Of a stretch of 46,577 bases of DNA, positions 34,734 to 42,558 are shown piece after piece. Position numbers and translations under genes: made by a program. Numbering within the stretch: position 1 is the first letter of the stretch; each line of letters starts with the position of its first letter. The notes under the pieces are model-generated. The model saw nothing but the letters and a program-made list of their open reading frames with translations. It ran no database searches and had not been told where the DNA came from. The stretch is from Paraktedonobacter sp034437695. GTDB lineage: Bacteria; Chloroflexota; Ktedonobacteria; Ktedonobacterales; Ktedonobacteraceae. The stretch spans positions 1 to 46,577 of the forward strand of contig DAOTTJ010000463.1 in assembly GCA_034437695.1 (NCBI GenBank). Reading direction: 5' to 3'.

Positions 34734-35420
34734 ATGAAAGAAAAGAGTGAATGCTCTGCGGATCTCTCCGGGTGGGCAGCGTCACGCGAGCGGCGTGTGC
34801 GTCTCAAGCGGCGTGATGCCAGGGAGCATCGCCAGCGTATTCTAGAGACTGCCAGCCAGCTTTTCTCTGTGCATGGAGTGGAGGAAGTGAGCATGAGGCA
34901 GATCGCGCTGGGGGCGGGTATTGGTCAGGGAACGCTCTATCGCTGTTATGCGCACAAGGGCGAGCTATGTATGGATCTGCTCTACGAGCGCCACAACGCG
35001 TTTGTCACCGAGATCGAGACTTTTTTGACCGAGGAGGCCGCGAGCTGGTCGGTGCTTGAGCGGTTGGGGGGGCTGCTTGAGCGAATGGTACGTTTTCTTG
35101 AAGTGGAGAGTGAACTTTTGACGCCTCTTATGCATATAAACCTGCACGTTGGTCAGCATCAGGGGCGAGCTGTATGTGAAGACGAGAACCACGTTGACCC
35201 GTTTCAGTGGTTGCACGCGTTGCTTGTCGACCAGTTTACTGCGGCGGTTGAGAGCGGTGAGGTGCCTGCGATGGATGTGGTGTATACCGCTGATGCCTTG
35301 CTGGCGACCCTGAATCCGCTGACCTACCGTTTTCAGCGTACGGAGCGTGGTTTCTCGCCCGAGCGTATCTTGCACGGTGTCAACCGTCTCTACCTTGCTG
35401 GTATCCGCTCGCCGCGCTGA
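34734..35420 (+). CDS. TetR-family transcriptional regulator
   Basis: The 228-residue protein has an N-terminal DNA-binding domain, RQRILETASQLFSVHGVEEV then MRQIALGAGIGQGTLYRCYAHKGEL, of classic TetR type, and an all-helical ligand-binding C-terminus. I start it at the ATG at 34734 (GGGAGACGAAG upstream); an upstream in-frame extension would overlap the divergent exporter gene and the operators. By position it should repress the DrrAB-type exporter and itself, with release on binding an exported compound. Confidence 0.88.
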   Translation: MKEKSECSADLSGWAASRERRVRLKRRDAREHRQRILETASQLFSVHGVEEVSMRQIALGAGIGQGTLYRCYAHKGELCMDLLYERHNAFVTEIETFLTEEAASWSVLERLGGLLERMVRFLEVESELLTPLMHINLHVGQHQGRAVCEDENHVDPFQWLHALLVDQFTAAVESGEVPAMDVVYTADALLATLNPLTYRFQRTERGFSPERILHGVNRLYLAGIRSPR

Positions 35421-35492
35421 GTGAGCGGTCGGTGTATCTCCCAAACCTTTGCCAGGGAAGGGAGATACATTGAGCGCTGAGGATGGGAGAGG

Positions 35493-36212
35493 TTATCCGA
35501 CCTGGGCGGTGAAAGTAATAGTGATATCGACTTTGTTCGTAGCAATCGCCACATTGGCCAGATTTGGTGGCTGCATACCGAAGTCGGTCATGTAGACAGT
35601 ACTTGTGGCGGTCCCCGTGATGGTGTTGCCTGAAACTACCCCTTTGACCGCGAAGGTTTCGGCATTTGTTTTGCCGTGCATCGTCATGTTGCCCAGCAAT
35701 TGGAAGCTCACGATCTGACCGTTGGTATAGGTTGCGGGCAGATTTTGCGTACTGACCGAGACAAAGGTAGCGTAGGGGTACATATCGGTTTGCAGAGTAT
35801 TTTGCTGAATGTAGCTATCGCGGCGCGAGGCGTCGGATTGCAGGGTGCGTAGATCGACCTGGATCTTCATAGCGGTGACCAGCGGTGACGTGCCTGTGCG
35901 AATCTGGAACTGACCTGTGACCGAATGGGTTTTGCCGACCGCGTCTTTGTGTGGATTATTCTCCAGGATCAGATCTTCGTAGACGCTATACGAGGCTGTA
36001 GTCTGTTTAGAGACAATGGCAAACGTTTGCAATTGAGCGGTCTCGCTGGTCGGGATGGGTGTGGCTGTCACCTGGATAGCTCCTGTCGCCTTGTGCTGTT
36101 GCTGTGCGGCGATCGTACTTGCATAATGAGCTGCGTAGGCCGTCAGCGTGACGCCCCCGATAATAAGTATCAGGATAATGCTAAGTATAATCCAGAGGGT
36201 ACGTTTTTGCAT
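35493..36212 (-). CDS. YceI-family lipid-binding-like protein, membrane anchored
   Basis: The 239-residue protein has an N-terminal anchor or signal helix (about residues 5-30: LWIILSIILILIIGGVTLTA), a linker, and a YceI beta-barrel (AVGKTHSVTGQFQIRTG, MKIQVDLRTLQSDASRRDSY, TNGQIVSFQLLGNMTMHGKT, VYMTDFGMQPPNLANV). YceI proteins have a lipocalin-like barrel that binds polyprenyl or isoprenoid lipids. It lies 649 bases upstream of, and divergent from, the carotenoid operon; a link through isoprenoid binding is tempting but not shown. Confidence 0.85.
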   Translation of the reverse strand: MQKRTLWIILSIILILIIGGVTLTAYAAHYASTIAAQQQHKATGAIQVTATPIPTSETAQLQTFAIVSKQTTASYSVYEDLILENNPHKDAVGKTHSVTGQFQIRTGTSPLVTAMKIQVDLRTLQSDASRRDSYIQQNTLQTDMYPYATFVSVSTQNLPATYTNGQIVSFQLLGNMTMHGKTNAETFAVKGVVSGNTITGTATSTVYMTDFGMQPPNLANVAIATNKVDITITFTAQVG

Positions 36213-36861
36213 AAATCTTCTTTCTCTCCTTCAGGCGTGTAGTCATCACGCACCCTTGTTGGCAAATCTGGTGCTCAACCGAGATGCGCGAGAGCACTGG
36301 ATTTGCCAGATACACCCAATAATAACTTCTGATGCGCCCGGCTACTTACTTAAATATAGTGGTTGTCCCTTAAAGAGAGATTGGAAACACATGAGAAAAA
36401 TCTCATGTTGTCTTGATCTTTTCTTCATGCCTGCGGCTTGCGTCTCACCCATAATGCTCTGTCACATCTCATTTGACGCGTCGCCTGCGGCGACGAAGGG
36501 GGAGAAGAAGGCTGGGGTACAGCCGCAGACCAGTCAAGGGGTTGCCCCCTTTGCATCCCTGCTGTGGTCACGCGAAGCGTGACAGTGTACCATGGCCAGC
36601 GGCCCCGTGCTCCTTGCTCGCTCGTGGTAAGAGGTGTGGGGCAAGCCCTACCTGAGATATGAATCAGTTAGCAACCCTGGCGGTTAAAGTGATAGAATGA
36701 CGCAGAAGGCCGGGCAAGCCTTGTCGAGGATACACTGATGGAAACGCCGCCTGGACACGGAGTCTGTTTGTGGCGCTGTGTATGCTCTCTAAGAGAGGCC
36801 CGTTTTTGTCCTCCTGGACTGCTATCATACAACAGGTTGGGAGGCAGCAAAAGGTAGCACT
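36213..36861. other. divergent intergenic region holding repeat copy B
   Basis: This 649-base gap between the YceI gene and crtB shows no credible coding frame. It contains the dispersed repeat copy B (36450-36595). A TATCAT at 36823-36828 is a possible crtB -10 box without a well-spaced -35, so an activator or alternative sigma factor may be needed. AAAGGTAG precedes the crtB start. Confidence 0.4.
36450..36595 (-). repeat. dispersed intergenic repeat, copy B, with inverted ends
   Basis: The copy is bounded by imperfect inverted repeats: CATAATGCTCTGTCAC (36450-36465) and GTGACAGTGTACCATG (36579-36594), 12 of 16 matching. Its core, read on the minus strand, is AGCAGGGATGCAA, GGGGGCAACCCCTTGACTGG, CGGCTGTACCCCAGCC and CGCCGCAGGCGA, as in copy A at 10671-10780. 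A GTCACGC-GAA-GCGTGAC hairpin (36567-36583) lies at one end. It looks like a non-autonomous mobile element. Confidence 0.6.
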
Positions 36862-37875
36862 ATGCAGAAAGATAAGATCAAGCGAACTCAAAACCTGGCG
36901 CTTATCTCCGCTCAGGAAGCGATTTTTGATACTGTAGATGAGAGGGGGCAGGAACGTATAGATGAGCAACTTCTGGCGACGTATGGCAAAACCTTTTATT
37001 TCGCCGCTCGTTTTCTTCCGGCACAGCGGCGACAAGCTCTGACGACGCTCTATGGTTTTTTTCGTCTGCTTGATGATCTGGTGGACGAACGAACTGTGGG
37101 ATGGGATGCGCAGGATGTGCGCCTGGAATTGGACGCATGGCGGGGCTGGTTGAACGATGGGTGTCGAGCTTCTGCGCCGCGTGCCGCGCTTGGTACGCGT
37201 CTGGCTGAGTTGATAGAGCAGCATCATATCCCGCAGACGCTCTTCCTCGATTTCCTCGATGGGCTACTTTCCGATCTGTACCCCCGTGAGATACGCACGT
37301 TTCGCGAGTTGTATCGCTATTGTTACTGTGTGGCTGGGACGGTTGGTCGTGTGCTTGCGCATCTGATGGGGACGGAATCGCCGCAGGCGCTCCTGGCTGC
37401 CGAGCATCTGGGGATTGGGATGCAGTTGACAAATATTTTGCGCGATGTCGGTGCGGACCTTGCGAGCGATCGCGTCTATCTACCGCAGGATGATCTGCTG
37501 CGTTTTGGCAGTTCGCGTGCTCATCTGACGAACCTGATGGAGGCTCCTGGTTGTCTGGACGATCGGTTTCGCGTCCTGATGCGTTATCAGATCAGACGTG
37601 CTCACTCGTACTACGCGTGTGGTCTACCTGGTATCTGGATGTTGCCGGCTGACTGTCGTCTGCCTATGTTGCTGGCGGGGAGGTTGTACCGGCGCATCCT
37701 GACGGTTATCGAGCGACGCGACTACAATATCTTGCAGTCTCGCGCTTCGACAAACATGGCCGAGAAGATTCAGGAGGCAGTGATTACCTCGCTGGTCCTC
37801 AGTTTTTGGAAAGAGGGTATAACCAATCCGGCGGCTGAATGGGAGGTCGCTCTTGAAGCCCACGCGGAAGGGTAA
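36862..37875 (+). CDS. crtB: phytoene synthase
   Basis: The 337-residue enzyme condenses two geranylgeranyl diphosphates to phytoene. It shows TFYFAARFLPAQRRQAL (44-60), the first aspartate motif DDLVD (71-75), YCYCVAGTVGRV (153-163), and the second aspartate motif in GIGMQLTNILRDVGADL (184-200; D195, D199), then RVYLPQDDLLRFG. Length is normal with a 35-residue N-terminal extension. It is the first gene of a four-gene carotenoid operon; the glycosyltransferase start lies 23 bases inside its 3' end. Confidence 0.93.
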   Translation: MQKDKIKRTQNLALISAQEAIFDTVDERGQERIDEQLLATYGKTFYFAARFLPAQRRQALTTLYGFFRLLDDLVDERTVGWDAQDVRLELDAWRGWLNDGCRASAPRAALGTRLAELIEQHHIPQTLFLDFLDGLLSDLYPREIRTFRELYRYCYCVAGTVGRVLAHLMGTESPQALLAAEHLGIGMQLTNILRDVGADLASDRVYLPQDDLLRFGSSRAHLTNLMEAPGCLDDRFRVLMRYQIRRAHSYYACGLPGIWMLPADCRLPMLLAGRLYRRILTVIERRDYNILQSRASTNMAEKIQEAVITSLVLSFWKEGITNPAAEWEVALEAHAEG

Positions 37876-39016
37876 TCGCTGGTCTTTGTTGCTCGCTCTG
37901 ATTCAGTTTGTGCTCGGCTGGCGCGTGGTCTGGCGTCTGCTCGCAACCTCTGGGGGAAGTCGCGTGAGTGCGTGTACAGAAGCGGAAGACGCAGAGGGAG
38001 TGAGCGTGCTTGTCCCAGTGTTGAACGAATATGCCCGCCTGGGGCCTTGCCTGGAGGGACTTGTGCAGCAGGGCGCAGAGGTCGTCGAGATCCTGGTGAT
38101 CGATGGCGGGTCGTGCGATGGTACGCAGGAGCTGGTGAGTATGTACGCGCAACGCGATCGGCGTGTGCGTCTGGTGGACGCGTCTCCGGTGCCTGATGAT
38201 TGGAACGGCAAGGCGTGGGGCTTGCAGGTTGGATTGCAAGCGAGTTGTGCTGCGCTCCCCTGGATCGTCACCATCGATGCCGATGTACGGCCTGGTCGGT
38301 TGCTTGTCCGTTCGTTGCTGGCTCACGCGCGTCAGCAGCGTATTGCGGCCTTCAGTCTTGCCACGCAGCAACATCTGACGGGCGTTGGACTTGGACTGCT
38401 GCACCCGGCCTTGCTCACCACACTGGTCTATCGAACTGGTAGTCCGGGCAAGGTGGCGCATAAGGTTCACGCGGTCCAGGCCAACGGGCAGTGTTTTCTG
38501 CTGCGGCGGGCGCTCTTGACCGTGGGGACGGACTTTGCTGCGACCCGCCATTCGCTGTGCGAGGATGTCACGCTTGCTCGGATGCTGGTTGCGGCTGGTC
38601 ACCCGGTTGGCTTTTACGAGACCGATGACCTGGTGAGTGTGACCATGTACGCGGACTGGCGGGATGCCTGGGAGAATTGGACGCGTTCGTTGCCGATGCG
38701 CGATCAGCTCGCCGGGCCATCGACGCTCCTGGGCTGGTTGGAAATTGCGCTGGTGCAGGCGCTGCCGCTGCCGCTGTGTCTGCTCTTTTTCGCTGGTCGC
38801 ACGCGCTGGCGCTCGCTCTGGTACTTAAATGTCCTGCTTCTTGTATTGCGCGTTGGTATGCTCTGTGGCATCAGCAGGGTCTATCGTCAGCGTCCCTGGT
38901 CCTACTGGCTCTCACCGCTCTGCGATGGACCTGTTGCCTTGAAGCTGGGCCTTACTACATTGCGGCGGCGTCACCAATGGCGTGGTCGCGTTCTCTGGCG
39001 CGGAGGAAAAACATGA
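37853..39016 (+). CDS. family 2 glycosyltransferase, carotenoid glycosylation (CruG/CrtQ-like)
   Basis: The 387-residue enzyme starts at TTG 37853, which has GGGAGG six bases upstream, inside the end of crtB. It has an N-terminal hydrophobic stretch, the GT2 nucleotide-sugar fold (VSVLVPVLNEYARL, VIDGGSCDGT, WIVTIDADVRPG with the metal-binding DAD), a later acid EDVTLARML, and C-terminal membrane helices. The architecture fits CruG of cyanobacteria (myxol glycosylation) and CrtQ of staphyloxanthin synthesis. Position between crtB and a CruF domain supports transfer of sugar to the hydroxyl made by CruF. The sugar is unknown. It overlaps the next gene by ATGA. Confidence 0.82.
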   Translation: MKPTRKGNRWSLLLALIQFVLGWRVVWRLLATSGGSRVSACTEAEDAEGVSVLVPVLNEYARLGPCLEGLVQQGAEVVEILVIDGGSCDGTQELVSMYAQRDRRVRLVDASPVPDDWNGKAWGLQVGLQASCAALPWIVTIDADVRPGRLLVRSLLAHARQQRIAAFSLATQQHLTGVGLGLLHPALLTTLVYRTGSPGKVAHKVHAVQANGQCFLLRRALLTVGTDFAATRHSLCEDVTLARMLVAAGHPVGFYETDDLVSVTMYADWRDAWENWTRSLPMRDQLAGPSTLLGWLEIALVQALPLPLCLLFFAGRTRWRSLWYLNVLLLVLRVGMLCGISRVYRQRPWSYWLSPLCDGPVALKLGLTTLRRRHQWRGRVLWRGGKT

Positions 39017-40578
39017 AAGCCGTCAAGATTCTCTTTGTTTGCCACCTGGCAGCGCTGATATTTGGATTGGCCGGTCTTTTGATCGCGCTTCCAAATCCCT
39101 CCTGGTGGGATCAGAATCCCTATGGCGTTGATGCTTTTAACTTTGGCATTCGTTACGCTGGCTCTCTGCACATTGTGCTGGGGGCGGCGACGATGCTGCT
39201 CTTTGGGATACTCACGATTGGGCGACGTAAGACGCTGATCTTTTTCGCGTTCTCGACGCTCTTGCCGCTGTGTATGGAACTGCTGGGTACCAGCACAGGT
39301 TTTCCCTTTGGACCCTACGAGTACACCGATTTTCTCGGTATAAAGATCTTAGGGCTGGTTCCCTACTCTATTCCGCTCTCGTGGTTTTACATGGGTTTTA
39401 CCTCGTTTCTGCTGGCCAATCTTCTGCTCGCACGCGTGCAGTGGAAGCATAAAACGTTGTGGAGTCTACTGATCGGAGTGGCTTTTCTGACCGTGTGGGA
39501 TCTTTCGTTGGACCCAGCGATGGTCAGCAACAGCCTGCCGGTTCATTTCTGGACGTGGTACGAAAGTGGTCCTTACTTTGGCATGCCGATCAGAAACCTG
39601 GTTGGTTGGGCGCTGACGGGTCTGCTCTACATGACGCTCAGTCGCTGGCGCTGGCGTGAGAGTCTGGACGTGCGTGCTGTCCCGGCATGGCTGCCGTTCT
39701 GGGTATATGCGGCCAATACCGGGTTCGCGATAGTGTTGAACCTGAGCACGGGTTTATGGATACCGCCGTTGATAGGTTTCTGTCTGGGCCTTTTGCCTGC
39801 TGCACTTGTCCTGCTGCGTCCAGCGCGGCCCGGCGACCCTGGTCAGGGTCAGAGCATAGGCCGGGAGGTGGCACGTACGATCTCGCACGGCATCTTGCAC
39901 AAAGGCGGGCAGGCGTTGCTCAAGCGGAGCGCAATCTTCACAGTTGAAGGGCGCGAAAACCTTCCGGCGACTGGTCCGACACTGATTGTCGCCCATCACT
40001 ACCACCACCTCTACGATGGCTGCGCACTCTTGAGCACAGTCAATCGGCGCTTGCATATCCTGGTTGCGCTTGATTGGATTGAGAAGCCGTGGATCAAGCT
40101 GCTGATGGAGGGTGTATGTGGGTTGGCCGAGTGGCCGGTGGTACTGCGCACCGAGCAGATGAGCGAGGGACGCGGGGTCTACGCGCCCCGCGAGGTTCAG
40201 CGCTTTCTGCGCCAAGCCCTGCAAAAGACCGTGCAGCTTTTACGCCACGGCGAGACACTTGTCGTTTTTCCCGAAGCCTATCCTACGATCGACCCGTCGC
40301 CTGCGCCGGAGAGGGATGAACAGGGTTTTCTGCCCTTCCGTCCGGGTTTTGTGCGTCTGATCGAGATGGCCGAACGCGATCAGCAGACGCGGGTGGCGAT
40401 CGTGCCAGCCGGTTTCTCGTATAGGCGTGAACAGAGCTGGCGGATCACGTTGCGCTTTGGTACAGTCCTCTTTCGCCAGGATTTTGCCTCACGTGCGCAG
40501 TTGGTGCAGACCATCGAGCAGTGTGTACGCGACCTCTCAATCTCGGCTTCCTCGCCGCAGGAGATGCTCAGTTTATGA
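39013..40578 (+). CDS. carotenoid 1,2-hydratase (CruF-like) fused to a PlsC-like acyltransferase
   Basis: The 521-residue protein starts at the ATG at 39013 (GGAGG site), overlapping the upstream stop; the longer in-frame reading upstream is antisense-like shadow. Residues 1-270 are a multi-helix membrane domain with the CruF/DUF422 signature TSTGFPFGPYEYTDFLG (93-109) and WDLSLDPAMV, known to add water across the end double bond of acyclic carotenoids. Residues about 305-510 resemble glycerophosphate-type acyltransferases: GPTLIVAHHYHHLYDG, VVFPEAYPTID, VAIVPAGF. The usual H-x4-D is not exact here (H329-x5-D335 or H331-x3-D335). The fusion predicts hydration followed, after glycosylation, by fatty acylation of the sugar. 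Final gene order supports this. Confidence 0.8.
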   Translation: MKAVKILFVCHLAALIFGLAGLLIALPNPSWWDQNPYGVDAFNFGIRYAGSLHIVLGAATMLLFGILTIGRRKTLIFFAFSTLLPLCMELLGTSTGFPFGPYEYTDFLGIKILGLVPYSIPLSWFYMGFTSFLLANLLLARVQWKHKTLWSLLIGVAFLTVWDLSLDPAMVSNSLPVHFWTWYESGPYFGMPIRNLVGWALTGLLYMTLSRWRWRESLDVRAVPAWLPFWVYAANTGFAIVLNLSTGLWIPPLIGFCLGLLPAALVLLRPARPGDPGQGQSIGREVARTISHGILHKGGQALLKRSAIFTVEGRENLPATGPTLIVAHHYHHLYDGCALLSTVNRRLHILVALDWIEKPWIKLLMEGVCGLAEWPVVLRTEQMSEGRGVYAPREVQRFLRQALQKTVQLLRHGETLVVFPEAYPTIDPSPAPERDEQGFLPFRPGFVRLIEMAERDQQTRVAIVPAGFSYRREQSWRITLRFGTVLFRQDFASRAQLVQTIEQCVRDLSISASSPQEMLSL

Positions 40579-42119
40579 CTACACTTCACAGTTCGCTTAG
40601 TGATCCGCAGATGGCGGCTCAGGCGCATCGTTCACAATCGGCCCTGGTCATCGGGGCTGGTTTTGGTGGGCTGGCCTCGGCCATTCGCTTACAGGCCAGC
40701 GGCCTTCAGGTGACGCTAGTCGAGGCTCGCGAGGGTCCGGGTGGTCGGGCCTCGCAGCTCAAGCTGGACGGCTTTACCTTTGATATGGGACCGACCCTGA
40801 TCACCGCGCCAGATCTATTAACATCTCTGTGGCAACTGGCGGGTCGCGAGTTGCACGACGATCTCAAGTTGATCCCGCTCAGTCCGTTCTACCGCATAGT
40901 CTTCCACGATGGACGCTCTTTTGACTACTGGGGGACCACCGAGGGCGACGAGGCCGAGATCGCCCGCTTTGAGCCGCGCGATGTCGCCGGGTATCGCTCT
41001 TTTCTGGTTGCAACGCAGCATATCTATCAGCGAGCGTTTGTCGACCTCGCAGCGCAGCCGTTTCTGACGCCTGGTGCTCTTCTGCGCGTGTTGCCGGAAC
41101 TGATTAGTGTAGGAGCGCAGCGCAGCGTCTACTCGTTTGCGGCTCGCTACTTTCGCAATCCCTACCTGCGCATGGTGTTCTCGTTTCATCCGCTTTTCAT
41201 TGGTGGCAACCCATTTCGCGCCAGCGCTATCTATAGTATTGTCCCCTACCTGGAGCGCCTGGGGGGGGTTCACTTTGCGCCTGGTGGGATGTATTCGCTG
41301 GTGCAGGCGATGGAGAAACTCTTCGTTTCGCTTGGGGGAACCGTGCGCTACTCGTCGCCGGTTGAGCAGATCGTGTGCAAAGATCGTCAAGTGACGGGTG
41401 TGCAACTCGCCGACGAGACGCGCCTGGAAGCGCCGCTGGTCGTTGCCAATAGCGACGTAGCGACAACGGGTTTGCACCTGTTGTCGCAGGGTGGACCTGA
41501 GCACCAGGGATGGCAACGTCGACTCAAGCGCTACCACTATTCGATGAGCTGCTTTCTGCTCTACCTTGGTCTAAACCGGCAGTATCCGCAGTTGCGCCAT
41601 CATACGATCTTTATGCCGCAGAATTACCGCAAACTGATCCATGAGATCTTTGATGGGCAGGGTTTGCCCGCCGACCTGGCGCTGTATTTGCACACGCCGA
41701 CGCGCACCGATCCCACGCTGGCCCCGCCAGGAGGGGAGAGCATGTACATCCTTGTGCCGGTTCCCAATCTCGCGCACGGCATCGATTGGGCGCAGGCAAT
41801 ACCTGCCTTGCGTGAACGCGTGCTGAACTACCTGGAGCACGAGGCGGGTCTAAGCGGCTTGAGCGCCAGCATCGTGGCTGAACAGTGCTTTACGCCGCTC
41901 GACTTCGCGTCTCAACTGCGCAGCCACCTGGGTGCAGCCTTCTCGATTGAACCGACGCTCTGGCAGTCGGCCTACTTCCGTCCCCACAACCGCGCCGACA
42001 ATATTGGCGGTCTCTACTTTGTCGGTGCGGGAACACACCCAGGTGCAGGTATTCCCGGTGTTCTGCTCTCGGCAGAACTGACCAGCCGCCTTGTGCTCAA
42101 CGACGCCCGGCAGCAGTAA
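40575..42119 (+). CDS. crtI: phytoene desaturase (CrtI type)
   Basis: The 514-residue FAD enzyme starts at 40575, where ATGA overlaps the preceding stop, and has AGGAG nine bases upstream. It has the dinucleotide-binding motif VIGAGFGGLASAIRLQASG, the following EAREGPGGRAS, DMGPTLIT, and the C-terminal CrtI signature GLYFVGAGTHPGAGIPGVLL. It introduces several double bonds into phytoene to give a lycopene-like chromophore. The number of desaturations cannot be read. No cyclase, ketolase or geranylgeranyl diphosphate synthase is in the window, so an acyclic product is favoured. Confidence 0.92.
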   Translation: MTTLHSSLSDPQMAAQAHRSQSALVIGAGFGGLASAIRLQASGLQVTLVEAREGPGGRASQLKLDGFTFDMGPTLITAPDLLTSLWQLAGRELHDDLKLIPLSPFYRIVFHDGRSFDYWGTTEGDEAEIARFEPRDVAGYRSFLVATQHIYQRAFVDLAAQPFLTPGALLRVLPELISVGAQRSVYSFAARYFRNPYLRMVFSFHPLFIGGNPFRASAIYSIVPYLERLGGVHFAPGGMYSLVQAMEKLFVSLGGTVRYSSPVEQIVCKDRQVTGVQLADETRLEAPLVVANSDVATTGLHLLSQGGPEHQGWQRRLKRYHYSMSCFLLYLGLNRQYPQLRHHTIFMPQNYRKLIHEIFDGQGLPADLALYLHTPTRTDPTLAPPGGESMYILVPVPNLAHGIDWAQAIPALRERVLNYLEHEAGLSGLSASIVAEQCFTPLDFASQLRSHLGAAFSIEPTLWQSAYFRPHNRADNIGGLYFVGAGTHPGAGIPGVLLSAELTSRLVLNDARQQ

Positions 42120-42130
42120 CTTTGTAAGTT

Positions 42131-42164
42131 GCCAGTGGACCAGATGCGAGTCTGTTTCACTGGC
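42131..42164 (+). terminator. weak hairpin after crtI
   Basis: A 7-bp stem (GCCAGTG at 42131-42137, CACTGGC at 42158-42164) with a 20-base loop lies just after the operon. No T-run follows. The rest of the 439-base gap to 42558 has no gene but holds a strong promoter. Confidence 0.3.
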
Positions 42165-42331
42165 CGGGCAAATAACGTTTTCTCGACTCTCACGTGTGAC
42201 CTATACTAGCTAATGAGTGGCCGCTTGCTATGGCCATTCAGCGCTTTTGGGGAAGATTCTTTGCCTGGATGGTCAACACGTGTAGCATCTTTTACAGGGG
42301 AAATGAAAACTAGAACTATTTTATGCAAAAA

Positions 42332-42360
42332 TTGACACAAAGTAGAAGGGAAGGTATATT
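42332..42360 (+). promoter_or_regulatory. strong sigma-70-like promoter of the HAMP membrane protein
   Basis: A perfect TTGACA (42332-42337) is 17 bases from TATATT (42355-42360). The leader to the start at 42559 is about 190 bases. This shows the downstream gene is not dependent on the carotenoid operon. Confidence 0.7.
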
Positions 42361-42558
42361 CTGTAAATACGTACAAGGGGTTTGCGTAGAGAGAGCCAGA
42401 CTGTGGCAAGCCGCTCTTTCTTTTATCCGCAGTTCCTTAGACATGGTTATGGCAGATACTATTACTATTCATATATTAGTCGATATGAATGTTTAAAAGA
42501 GAGAGCTGTCTCGACTATAAAGCTTAGGAATACAGCCAGGGGAAGGAAGGGACATTTT

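Noticed and set aside
36148..36582. 144-residue plus-strand frame in the gap before crtB
   Set aside because: It runs through the 5' end of the YceI gene in antisense and through the palindromic repeat; no ribosome site or domain.
38677..39012. In-frame upstream extension of the CruF-acyltransferase gene
   Set aside because: It overlaps the glycosyltransferase coding region and looks like a shadow frame; the ATG at 39013 has a good ribosome site and an ATGA overlap.
42382..42558. N-terminal extension of the HAMP membrane protein
   Set aside because: It begins just after the promoter -10 box, has no ribosome site, and the ATG at 42559 has a strong one.
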